Below are positions 25,153-32,907 of a DNA stretch of 64,000 nt, in pieces; position 1 is the first letter of the stretch, and each line of letters starts with the position of its first letter. Origin of the DNA: Streptomyces canus (GTDB lineage Bacteria > Actinomycetota > Actinomycetes > Streptomycetales > Streptomycetaceae); assembly GCF_030815415.1 (NCBI RefSeq), contig NZ_JAUSWW010000001.1, positions 124,001 through 188,000 on the forward strand, written 5' to 3'. Below the pieces are notes generated by a model, which ran no database searches, was not told the origin of the DNA, and saw only the letters and a list, made by a program, of their open reading frames with translations. A program made the translations under genes and the position numbers.

Positions 25153-26705
25153 ACGGCCGCACCCACTGTTCCGGCCAGCGCGGCGTCGAGGTCGTCCACC
25201 AACGCGCCCACGCCTGTGCGGTCGGCCGCCGTGCCGAACAGCACGAAGTCGGGGCGCGCCAGATACGCGGCCGCGCCGAGCAGGTGGAGGTACTCCCGGT
25301 GCCGTCCGTCGAGGTCGTCGACCGTGTCGAGGGCGACCACGGCGCAGCCCAGGCGCTCCAACCGGGCGAGCCGCTCGGGCCCCAGGGCATCGGCCGGATC
25401 TTCGGCGGTGACCAGGGTGAAGCCGTATCCGGTGAGGTCGTCGAGGCGGCCGGTGCGGCCGTCGGGCAGCCGGATGCGGCCCTGGGGGGTGAGGGTGCCC
25501 ACCGGTGCGGCGGCCTCCTTGCGCAGCACTCCGCCGCTCAGCGGCGGGAACGGCGGCGGCGGGGGCACCTTGCCGGCGAAGAAGGCCGCGTCCCGGGCCG
25601 CGGCGGCCTCGGTGTCGTGCAGGTTGGCGACCTTGCCCAGGCCGATCGCCGCGTGGGTGATCGCGGTGACGTGCGGGCGCCGCTCGCTCTCGTAGGTGTC
25701 CAGGAGTGCGTCGGGCGCCAGGCCTTTGAGCACGAGGTGCAGCTTCCAGGCGACGTTGGTGGCGTCCCGCAAGCCGCTGCACGCGCCCTGGCCGAGATAC
25801 GGCGGCATGGTGTGGGCGGCATCGCCGGCCAGGAAGACCCTGCCGGTCCGCCAGCGGGTGGCTATGCGGGCCTCGAAACCGTAGACCAGCTGCCGGATGA
25901 TCCGCACGTCGTCCGGGCCGAGGTCGTGGTACTCGCGAAGGAGCCGCCAGGCGGTCTCCGGAGCGGTCATCTCCTCGCGGGTCTCGCCCGGCAGCAGGGC
26001 GAACTCGAAGCGCTGGCGGGTCGCGCCGATGTTGATGGTCATGTGCCCGCGTGCTGGATCGCAGTACTGGGTGCCGCATGCGAACTCCGGGGGCTGGGGG
26101 CGCAGCCACTCGGCGTCCACGTTGACCCACTGCTCGTTGAAGCCGAGGTCCTGGCGTTGTACGCCGAGCAGTTCGCGGATCGCGCTGCGGCTGCCGTCGG
26201 CGGCGATCACATAGCGGGCCCGGACGCTGTCGTGCGGTCCGTCCGCGCACACGGCGTCGGCGTTCCAGCCGCGCAGCCGCAGGGCGACACCGTCGTCGTC
26301 CTGGTCGAGGTCGGTGACCGCCCAGCCCTGACGGACGTCGACCGTGCCGTAGCCGCGCAACCGCCTGTCGATCGCGCTCTCCACGTCCGGCTGGTACATG
26401 GAGAGGTGATCCGGATACCCCATCGGGCCGTCGGGGTTCGCCGGGATGTTCACCAGGTTCTCGCCCTTGCCGTTGACCCACACGTAGTGGCACGGCGACG
26501 AGTCCCGCAGCGCCTCGTCGACGTCACCGGCCGCCTGGACGGTGCGGACGGTCTCGTCGTCGATGTGGGTGAGTCTGGGCAGCCCGTACAGGTCGGGCCA
26601 GCGCTCGCAGACCACCACGCGGTGACCGAGCCGGCCGAGCAGCGAGGCGGCGGTGAGGCCTGTCGGTCCGTAGCCGATGACGGCGATGTCGTAGAGGGGA
26701 GCCAT
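25149..26705 (-). CDS. FAD-dependent aromatic hydroxylase (MhpA/PHBH class)
   Basis: This is a 518-residue group A flavoprotein monooxygenase. It has the FAD motif AVIGYGPTGLTAASLLGRLG at residues ~8-27, the Asp-Gly motif around YVIAADGSRSAIRELL and the GDAAHTMPPYLGQGACSGLRD motif. A C-terminal thioredoxin-like extension (~400-518) is typical of MhpA and phenol hydroxylases. TGGAGG precedes the ATG. It is the first gene of the hydroxyquinol operon and probably adds a ring hydroxyl to a resorcinol-type phenolic. Its promoter lies among the TetR operators. Confidence 0.9.
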   Translation of the reverse strand: MAPLYDIAVIGYGPTGLTAASLLGRLGHRVVVCERWPDLYGLPRLTHIDDETVRTVQAAGDVDEALRDSSPCHYVWVNGKGENLVNIPANPDGPMGYPDHLSMYQPDVESAIDRRLRGYGTVDVRQGWAVTDLDQDDDGVALRLRGWNADAVCADGPHDSVRARYVIAADGSRSAIRELLGVQRQDLGFNEQWVNVDAEWLRPQPPEFACGTQYCDPARGHMTINIGATRQRFEFALLPGETREEMTAPETAWRLLREYHDLGPDDVRIIRQLVYGFEARIATRWRTGRVFLAGDAAHTMPPYLGQGACSGLRDATNVAWKLHLVLKGLAPDALLDTYESERRPHVTAITHAAIGLGKVANLHDTEAAAARDAAFFAGKVPPPPPFPPLSGGVLRKEAAAPVGTLTPQGRIRLPDGRTGRLDDLTGYGFTLVTAEDPADALGPERLARLERLGCAVVALDTVDDLDGRHREYLHLLGAAAYLARPDFVLFGTAADRTGVGALVDDLDAALAGTVGAAV

Positions 26706-26794
26706 GGGACACCTCCAGGAACAGCCCCGCGACGTTGCGAGGGGTGAGGTGGGAACGAGAGGGGCACGGCTCGATCTTGCGGACCGAGGTCCGC

Positions 26795-26837
26795 ATGTGA
26801 ACCGGGACTCACATTTTATGTGAGTCGAGATTCACAT
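26795..26837. promoter_or_regulatory. Tandem TetR operators in divergent promoter region
   Basis: Two copies of ATGTGA-N8-TCACAT lie at 26795-26814 and 26818-26837, with centres 23 bp apart, about two helical turns. They sit between the divergent monooxygenase and TetR starts and should control both. The sites are perfect in their 6-bp arms. Confidence 0.8.
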
Positions 26838-26881
26838 ACCGATCGGATGGACGTCAAGAGGCCGGTCGATAAACTGCGTGC

Positions 26882-27529
26882 GTGAACGAGTCCTCCACCA
26901 GCAGACCTGCCGCCCTCCAGGAACGCAGCCGCCGTTCGCAGCAGGACATCCTGCAGGCCGGGTACGCCCTGCTCGAGGAGGGCGGAGTGGACGCGCTCGC
27001 CGTGGCCGCCGTCGCCGAGCGAGCCGGCATGGCGGTCGGCAGCATCTACCGACGGTTCGGCGACAAGGAAGGCCTGCTGCTGGCCATCCAGCGCGCGTTC
27101 ACCGAGAACCTCCAGGCCGAGATCACGGCGCGCATGTCCGCGGAGCGACTGCGCATCCTGCGCGATCCGGCCGTGGCGATCGCCGAGGCGGTGGGCGCGA
27201 TCACGGACAGCTTCCAGGCGCACGAGGCCCTGCTGCGTGTCTTCCTGCTGCTCGGCACCCGGCACGAGGCGGTACGGGCCGAGGGCTCCCGCGTCAGCCT
27301 GGAGGGCAACCGCCACTTCACCGAGGCACTGCGCCACACACCCGTCGCGCATCCGGACCCCGAGGCCGCGCTGGACTTCGCGTACCGCCTGATCTACGCC
27401 GCGATCGCGCACCGCATCACCCAGGGAGAGTTCCTGGAGTCCGACCGCCCACTGCCCTGGAACGAACTGCGCAGCCACCTCCAGACCGCGGTCGCCTCCT
27501 ACCTCCTCGACGCCCCGCGGGGCCGCTGA
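26882..27529 (+). CDS. TetR family transcriptional regulator of the hydroxyquinol operon
   Basis: This is a 215-residue TetR repressor. The HTH is at ~17-65 (RRSQQDILQAGYALLEEGG, AVAERAGMAVGSIYRRFGDKEGLL); the rest is a helical ligand domain. The start is the GTG at 26882. No ribosome site is visible, and a -10-like TAAACT ends seven bases before it, so the mRNA may be leaderless. It is divergent from the aromatic operon, next to two matching palindromes, so autoregulation plus repression of the operon is likely. Confidence 0.88.
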   Translation: MNESSTSRPAALQERSRRSQQDILQAGYALLEEGGVDALAVAAVAERAGMAVGSIYRRFGDKEGLLLAIQRAFTENLQAEITARMSAERLRILRDPAVAIAEAVGAITDSFQAHEALLRVFLLLGTRHEAVRAEGSRVSLEGNRHFTEALRHTPVAHPDPEAALDFAYRLIYAAIAHRITQGEFLESDRPLPWNELRSHLQTAVASYLLDAPRGR

Positions 27530-27611
27530 GCCCGGACTCACACTCCCGCAGAGGTGCGCGCACGACCCTTGACGGGCGATGCGGCTGGATGTGAGTTTTC
27601 CTTGCAGCCCC

Positions 27612-27631
27612 ATGTGATGGCTCGTTCACAT
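27612..27631. promoter_or_regulatory. Third ATGTGA-N8-TCACAT operator copy
   Basis: This site has the same arms and the same 8-bp spacer as the tandem pair upstream of tetR, but lies 82 bp after the tetR stop with no gene following in either direction for over 200 bp. It may serve DNA looping, control an unseen RNA, or be a relic of a lost gene. Confidence 0.7.
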
Positions 27632-27720
27632 TCAGGTGTTCCTGCCTGCGTCCCATGGCAGGAGGAGACGGCCGGCCAACGCGGTTGTACGGGCGTTTGC
27701 TTCAGCCTCCACACAGGCGA

Positions 27721-27774
27721 CGGAGCTCCCGTCGACAGGCCGTCCCGGCGGACTGCCTGTCGACGGGAGCTCCG
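27721..27774. terminator. Bidirectional terminator, perfect 20-bp stem
   Basis: Arms 27721-27740 and 27755-27774 are perfect complements around a 14-nt loop, between the ends of the convergent tetR and fucosidase genes. Confidence 0.85.
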
Positions 27775-27844
27775 CCCCCTCACCACTTCTCCACACGCGG
27801 GCTCGCGAAGCCCCTTGTCACCAGGGCGCGCACCCGGCCTTGGG

Positions 27845-29893
27845 TCAGGCCTTGAACGTCCACATCAGGTTGGTGCTGTCCTGCCACCTCCACTGTTTGA
27901 CCACGGCCCCTTCGGCGACCATGCCGCCGCCGTCGAGGACCAGTCCCGTGGTGCGGTTGGCGATGGAGTAGCGGCCCTGGCCGCGGTGGGTGATCTGCCA
28001 CTGCTGGTTGGTGCCACCGTTCCAGGGGGCCTGCCGGGCCGGGTCGCCGTTGGTGGTGGCGCCCCAGCCGTCGGCGGCCAGGCCGTTGGTGCGGTTGACG
28101 AGCCGGTAGTAGCCGTTGCCGAGATCGATGGCCTGCCACTGGACGTTGGCGCTGCCCACGATCTCCCACTGCTTCAGGTTGGAGCCGCTGGAGAAGCTGC
28201 CCCCGCTGTCCAGCACCAGGCCGCTCGTGACGTTGCCCAGGCGGAAGTACGTGGCCGGATTGAACGTCACCTTCAGGGAGGCGATGGCGTCGTTGTTGCC
28301 GGTCGTCCGGAGGTCGGCGGCGTTCGAGGTGAACGTCCAGGCGGTGCCGGTGAAGCTGTCGCCGGAGTAGCCGATCACCTGGAAGCCGTCGGGCACCAGG
28401 ATGGAGGAGGCCTGGGCGGGTCCCAGACCGGCGGCGGACAGCTGGGCGGAGGTGTAGCTGCCCAGTTGGAGAACGCCGCGGGTGCCTTGGTAGTCGACGT
28501 TCTGGAACACCGTCGGCGAGACCCTCGTGGGCATGCCCTGGACCTCGACGCACACCACGGGGAGAGTGGCGTTCGGCGCGGTGGTCGGCACGGTGACGTT
28601 GATCTGGTCGGTGACGGTGTAGGAGAGCGAGACCGAGGGGTTGTTCAGCAGATAGACGCGGCTGATCGTGTTGTCGAGCCTCGGGATCCGCAGCTGGCCG
28701 TTCGTGGGCCAGGTGAAGACATGGGCGAAGAGCTTGCCGTTCTTCTTGGTGAGCTTCCCCCACGAGGGTTCGGTGGCGAACGGGCTGCCGCTGGTGCCGT
28801 GGATGCTGTCGCTGTGCGCCGACATCCATGAGGCCAGGCCGTTCAGGACGGTCTGGGACCCCACGGTGACCGAGCCATCCCCCTTGGGACCGATGTTCAG
28901 CAGGAGGTTGCCGTCCCGGGAGACCACCGTGACGAGCTCCTGGACGATGTCCTTGAGGGATCTGTAGGAGTTCTCACTCGACGCGTTGTAGCCCCAGGCG
29001 CCGTTCATGGTGGCGCACCGCTCCCACGGTCGGCTCATCGGCTCGCCGGCTATCCCGAACTCCGCGACCGCGTAGTCGCCGAGACGGTGGTCCCGCTTGA
29101 CCCGCTCGTTGACGATGAGGTTGGGCTTGCGGGCCATCAGCCAGTTGTAGAGATCGACGCCGTCCGCTTGCAGCCACCAGTTTTCGAGGGTGGGGCTGGA
29201 GGGCTCGCCGAACCAGTCGCCGTCGAACCACAGCAGTGCCGGGTCGTAGCGGTCCAGCAGTTCCTGGAGCTGCGCCTTCATGTCGGCGATGTAGGCGGTG
29301 CGGGCGGACTGCGACGACATGGTCGTAAGGCCGCTGTCGTGGCGGTCGGTCTGGGATGGGTGGTCCCAGTCGAGGATCGAGTAGTACAGGCAGAACTTGA
29401 TCCCACGGCTCTCGCACTCGTTCTTGAGGTTCATGAGCGGGTCGCTCTGGACCCCGCCGAAGTCGTGCAGGTTGTACAGCTTGGTGCCGGTGGCGTCCTT
29501 GAAGCCCGCGACGTTGGAGTCCCACATCGCGTAGCCCTCGTGGTGCTTGGCCGTGATCACGAGGTACTTCATGCCCGCGTTCTTGGCCAGCTCGGCGATC
29601 TGGGCGGCGTTGAACTGGCTGGGGTTGAAGTTCTGGGTGACCTGGGTCTGGTAATTCGCCTTGCTCCACTGCGAGTTGGTGAACGCCCACTCGCCCTGGC
29701 CGAGTTGCGAGTACGACCCGTAGTGGATGAACATCCCGAACCGGGCCTGGTACCACCAGTCCATCTTCGACGCGACGGTGTACGCCTCGGCGGTGGAGGG
29801 CCACAAGGCCTGCGGCAGCCCGAAGGCCGCCACTCCCCCGGCAAGGGCGGCGGCCTTCATCAGAGAGCGTCTGCTGAGGGGGGCTGAGGACAT
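27845..29893 (-). CDS. Secreted GH29 alpha-L-fucosidase with ricin-type lectin
   Basis: This is a 682-residue exported enzyme. The ATG at 29893 has GGAG upstream and gives a Tat signal (SRRSLMKAAALAGG) ending near AEA-YTV. The GH29 domain spans ~40-400 with KHHEGYAMWD and the nucleophile D224 in LLWFDGDW. A beta-sandwich follows to about 470, then a PLL/late lectin-like segment and a C-terminal ricin-type domain with NQQWQI and LMWTF repeats (~530-682). It removes fucose from plant or microbial glycans outside the cell. The promoter carries an ACATCGGATG operator shared with the second fucosidase. Confidence 0.9.
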   Translation of the reverse strand: MSSAPLSRRSLMKAAALAGGVAAFGLPQALWPSTAEAYTVASKMDWWYQARFGMFIHYGSYSQLGQGEWAFTNSQWSKANYQTQVTQNFNPSQFNAAQIAELAKNAGMKYLVITAKHHEGYAMWDSNVAGFKDATGTKLYNLHDFGGVQSDPLMNLKNECESRGIKFCLYYSILDWDHPSQTDRHDSGLTTMSSQSARTAYIADMKAQLQELLDRYDPALLWFDGDWFGEPSSPTLENWWLQADGVDLYNWLMARKPNLIVNERVKRDHRLGDYAVAEFGIAGEPMSRPWERCATMNGAWGYNASSENSYRSLKDIVQELVTVVSRDGNLLLNIGPKGDGSVTVGSQTVLNGLASWMSAHSDSIHGTSGSPFATEPSWGKLTKKNGKLFAHVFTWPTNGQLRIPRLDNTISRVYLLNNPSVSLSYTVTDQINVTVPTTAPNATLPVVCVEVQGMPTRVSPTVFQNVDYQGTRGVLQLGSYTSAQLSAAGLGPAQASSILVPDGFQVIGYSGDSFTGTAWTFTSNAADLRTTGNNDAIASLKVTFNPATYFRLGNVTSGLVLDSGGSFSSGSNLKQWEIVGSANVQWQAIDLGNGYYRLVNRTNGLAADGWGATTNGDPARQAPWNGGTNQQWQITHRGQGRYSIANRTTGLVLDGGGMVAEGAVVKQWRWQDSTNLMWTFKA

Positions 29894-29985
29894 GGGTGCG
29901 GCTCCATGAGTCAAGGGGGGGGAGGCAGGGAGTTACGAGCGGAATGCCGGCCCTAGCACTCCGCTCCGCGTGGTGCCACGAGGAG

Positions 29986-30027
29986 ACATCGGATGGATTT
30001 ATATGAGTCCGGTGGTGGCCGTGTCTA
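29986..30027 (-). promoter_or_regulatory. Promoter and operator of fucosidase gene at 29.9 kb
   Basis: On the minus strand TAGACA (30027-30022), an 18-bp spacer and TATAAA (30003-29998) form a promoter. The operator CATCCGATGT (plus-strand ACATCGGATG, 29986-29995) lies just after the -10 box, where a bound repressor would block initiation. The layout is repeated upstream of the next fucosidase gene. Confidence 0.65.
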
Positions 30028-30126
30028 GAGGTGGGACAGAAATACCCGGCAGAAGGGGCGCTTTGAGGGATTCTCGAATGTGGCGGAAGCCATTGAGGGT
30101 CCGTCACGCCGGGACATCCACCCTAT

Positions 30127-30135
30127 ACATCGGAT
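30127..30135. promoter_or_regulatory. Partial ACATCGGAT operator copy
   Basis: One arm and centre of the ACATC-G-GATGT motif are present (ACATCGGATCT), about 100 bp upstream of the promoter of the first fucosidase gene. The second arm is degenerate, so binding is uncertain. Confidence 0.35.
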
Positions 30136-30163
30136 CTCTTTGGGGCGGTGCTGACCAGGCAAA

Positions 30164-30202
30164 GGCGAGGGGCCCGCGCCGCGGTGGCACGGGCCCCTCG
30201 CC
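30164..30202 (-). terminator. Terminator of second fucosidase gene
   Basis: A perfect 13-bp stem (30164-30176 with 30190-30202) starts 9 bp after the stop of the minus-strand GH29 gene. Confidence 0.8.
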
Positions 30203-30211
30203 GGGAGGCCG

Positions 30212-32551
30212 TCACAGGGCGATGAGCTGCCAGTCCTGGTTCGACCCGTCGGTGGTGGGCCACTGGATGACCTTGACACCGTCCGTGGTGGAGGCGTCCT
30301 TGACGTCGGCGCACCATCCGTTGCGGACATTGACGAGCCGGTAGTAGCCGCTGGTCTGGGAGGGCACCAGCTTCCACCACTGGTTGTCGCCGCCGTCGTC
30401 GGTCGACTGGGCGAGGGCCGCGCCCTGGGTGGAACCGTCCGGGCTCTCCAGGGGTTTGCCGCTGCGGACGTTGATCAGCCGGTAGGAGCCGTCGGCGTTC
30501 GGCAGCAGCTTCCACTGCTGGTTGGTGCCACTGGTCGAGGGCCACTGGATGATGGCGGCACCGTCGGCGCTGGAGGCGTCGCTGACGTCCATGACCTTGC
30601 CGCTCTTGCGGTTCACCAGCCGGTAGGTGCCCAGATCCGCGGTGAAGGGCCGGTCGTAGACCTCCAGGCTGCGGATGGACGCCCACACCGAGGCGGGCAG
30701 CCCGGTGACCGTCACCCGTATGTAGCGTGCCTGCGCGCGGAAGGCGGAGACCTGCACCTGGCTGGTGCTGGTGGTGGCGGTGCGGTCGGTGAGGGTGGTC
30801 CAGGTGCTGTTGTCGGTGGAGCCCTCGATCCGGTAGCGGTAGTTCGTCGCGTCCAACTCCCAGGCGATACGGGCCCCGGTGACGGACTTCGTGCTCCCCA
30901 GATCCACCTTCAGCCAGTGCCCGGTGTTGCCGTTGTTCGCGCACCAGCGCGTCGCGGTGGATCCGTCCACGGCCTTCGCCGCGGTGTTTCCCTTGGAGGT
31001 CTCCTCGCTGCTGGTGGTGGCCGTCCGGCCGGCGGCCACGTCGGCGGGCTGCACCGAGCGGTCCAGTGTCACGCCGACGACACTGTCCTCGGGAATGCGG
31101 GTGCGGCTGATGCCGGTGATCGTCACCTTCCCGTCCGCGTCCACGGTGTACGACAGGTCGGCACCCGACGCGACGTCGAAGACCCGGGTCACCTTCGCAT
31201 CGCCGATCGAGGGCGTGGTGAAGCCGGTGCCGCTGTAGCCGGGCAGCAGGTGGACGTAGAAAGTGCTGCCCTTGTACGTGTAGCCGTACTTGCCGTCGAC
31301 AGGCTGCCAGGGCCCACCGCGGGTGCCGTAGACGGCCTCTCCGCAGGTGGTCATGAAGGAACCGATCCGGCGCACCAGGTCGGCCTGGGCGGTGGGGACC
31401 ACGCCGGTGCGGTCCGGTCCGACGTTGACCAGGCAGGTGAGGTTGCGGACCCAGGCGTTGACCAGAATGTTCATGGCCGTGCCGAAGCCCATCACGCTCG
31501 CGCCGGCCTTGTAGCCCCAGGCGCCGCCGATGGTGAAGCACTTCTCCGCGACGCCTCCGGCGCGGATCGAACCGGAGGGCACGGAGGGGCCCTCCTCGCT
31601 GGTGTAGTCGCCGATCCAGCCCGAACGCAGGGTGGTGACGATGTCCGGCTGGTGCTTGCGGACCAGCCCGGTCAGACCCAGCGGCTTGCCGGTGGCGGGA
31701 TCGGTCTCGCTGTACGCGGAATCCACCGGCCACTCGTTCGCCGGGTCACGGAACTTGCCGGGCTCCCAGAAGAACGCGCCGTCCGCGTCGGAGCCCTGCT
31801 GGCCGAGCCAGCCGCCGTCCCACCACAGGTCGTCGATCTTGCCGTACTGCGTGACCAGCTCCCTGACCTGCTGGTACAGCTCGTTCTTCATGATCCGCGC
31901 GTTCTCCTTGTGCGCGGCATCCGTGGTGTAACCCCACTTGTTGGGCAGGCAGTTGGTGCCGGTGACGTCGTAGTAGCCCGGGTAGCGCCAGCTCAAGGGC
32001 GAGACGTACAGGCCCACCTTCAGTCCGGCGTTGCGAACGGCGGTGACGTACTGGCTGATGAAGTCCTTCTGGAGCGGGGCCTGTCCGGCATGCCAGGCGT
32101 TCGGGTGGATGGACGGCCACAGGGCGAAGCCCTCGTGGTGGCGGGCCGTGAGCACCGTGTACTTCGCGCCCATGTCCTTGGCCAACTGGGCCCAGTCGGC
32201 CGGGTTGTAGTCGCTGGCGGTGAACTGCTCACCGGTGGCGTCGGTGACGTACTTCCGGTAGTTCTCCGGGGTGACGGCGGCGTTCTCCATGTACCACTCG
32301 CCCTTGGCCGGGCCGGAGTAAACACCCCAGTGGATGAACATGCCGAGCTTGGCGTCCTGCAACCACTGGACCTTGTCGTCGGGTTGCTGCTCGACACCCA
32401 GGTCGAGCTTGGGGATCCGCAGCGGCGGAAGGGGGAGCGGCTGGGGAGCGGCGGCGTAGGCAGGGATCGCCAGTGTGGGAGTGATGGCCGCGGCGGCCGT
32501 CATGGCCGCCATGCCGACAAGCATCCTCCGGCGAGTGATCGGCTGTGACAA
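30212..32551 (-). CDS. Secreted GH29 alpha-L-fucosidase with F5/8 type C and ricin domains
   Basis: This is a 779-residue exported enzyme. I place the start at the TTG at 32551, seven bases after AGGAGAAG, giving a Tat signal (TRRRMLVGMAAMTAAAA) ending near AYA-AAP. The GH29 domain spans ~55-480 with ARHHEGFALWPS and the probable nucleophile D245 in DLWWDGGW. Residues ~500-635 are an F5/8 type C lectin (ATRWCANNGNTGHWLKVDLG), and the end is a ricin lectin with NQQW and NQDW repeats. It lies in the same direction as the first fucosidase but has its own promoter and operator. Confidence 0.9.
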   Translation of the reverse strand: MSQPITRRRMLVGMAAMTAAAAITPTLAIPAYAAAPQPLPLPPLRIPKLDLGVEQQPDDKVQWLQDAKLGMFIHWGVYSGPAKGEWYMENAAVTPENYRKYVTDATGEQFTASDYNPADWAQLAKDMGAKYTVLTARHHEGFALWPSIHPNAWHAGQAPLQKDFISQYVTAVRNAGLKVGLYVSPLSWRYPGYYDVTGTNCLPNKWGYTTDAAHKENARIMKNELYQQVRELVTQYGKIDDLWWDGGWLGQQGSDADGAFFWEPGKFRDPANEWPVDSAYSETDPATGKPLGLTGLVRKHQPDIVTTLRSGWIGDYTSEEGPSVPSGSIRAGGVAEKCFTIGGAWGYKAGASVMGFGTAMNILVNAWVRNLTCLVNVGPDRTGVVPTAQADLVRRIGSFMTTCGEAVYGTRGGPWQPVDGKYGYTYKGSTFYVHLLPGYSGTGFTTPSIGDAKVTRVFDVASGADLSYTVDADGKVTITGISRTRIPEDSVVGVTLDRSVQPADVAAGRTATTSSEETSKGNTAAKAVDGSTATRWCANNGNTGHWLKVDLGSTKSVTGARIAWELDATNYRYRIEGSTDNSTWTTLTDRTATTSTSQVQVSAFRAQARYIRVTVTGLPASVWASIRSLEVYDRPFTADLGTYRLVNRKSGKVMDVSDASSADGAAIIQWPSTSGTNQQWKLLPNADGSYRLINVRSGKPLESPDGSTQGAALAQSTDDGGDNQWWKLVPSQTSGYYRLVNVRNGWCADVKDASTTDGVKVIQWPTTDGSNQDWQLIAL

Positions 32552-32682
32552 AGTCTTCTCCTGACTGTCCGCAAGACAGCACACGGGTGCTGCGGCTCAG
32601 CGTGGGGTCGAACAGATCGGATGGGTCACTCAGAAACGGCGAGGCGCGGAGGAGCCACACGGGACAGCGCTTCGCCTTGGTG

Positions 32683-32723
32683 ACATCGGATGTATTAATC
32701 AGCAATGGGTCCCGCTGTGTCTA
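32683..32723 (-). promoter_or_regulatory. Promoter and operator of second fucosidase gene
   Basis: On the minus strand TAGACA (32723-32718) is followed after 17-19 bp by GATTAA/TTAATA. The perfect palindrome ACATC-G-GATGT (32683-32693) then overlaps the expected start point. The arrangement matches that of the first fucosidase gene. Confidence 0.65.
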
Positions 32724-32791
32724 GAGGGCGGGCGAAGTCTCGTCAAAGTCACAGGACTTCGGAGCAGCGAGGCCGAGGGGCGATTCCAGAG

Positions 32792-32849
32792 ACATCGGAT
32801 GTGTCATCGAGTCCAAAGCGTTGACGAACCCTCCTTACGCACCTACCGT
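32792..32849 (+). promoter_or_regulatory. Operator and promoter of GH43-like gene
   Basis: A second perfect ACATC-G-GATGT palindrome is at 32792-32802. It is followed by TTGACG (32821-32826) and, after 17 bp, TACCGT (32844-32849), 58 bp before the GH43-like start. The operator sits upstream of the -35 box here, so the mode of control may differ, or it may act with the site at 32683. Confidence 0.6.
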
Positions 32850-32907
32850 CCTCAAACGGAGTCGCACACAATCAAACACATCACAAGCCTCATCGAGGTG
32901 GATCCAC

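Larger units (their letters stand above)
27530..27844. other. Intergenic region with an extra TetR operator and a terminator
   Basis: This 315-bp region between the tetR stop and the convergent fucosidase stop contains a third operator (27612-27631), an ATGTGA half-site at 27589-27594 and a strong hairpin (27721-27774). No credible coding frame is seen. Confidence 0.6.

Noticed and set aside
26842..26851. GATCGGATGG near the TetR start considered as another ACATC-G-GATGT operator
   Set aside because: Only one arm matches; the left arm is absent.
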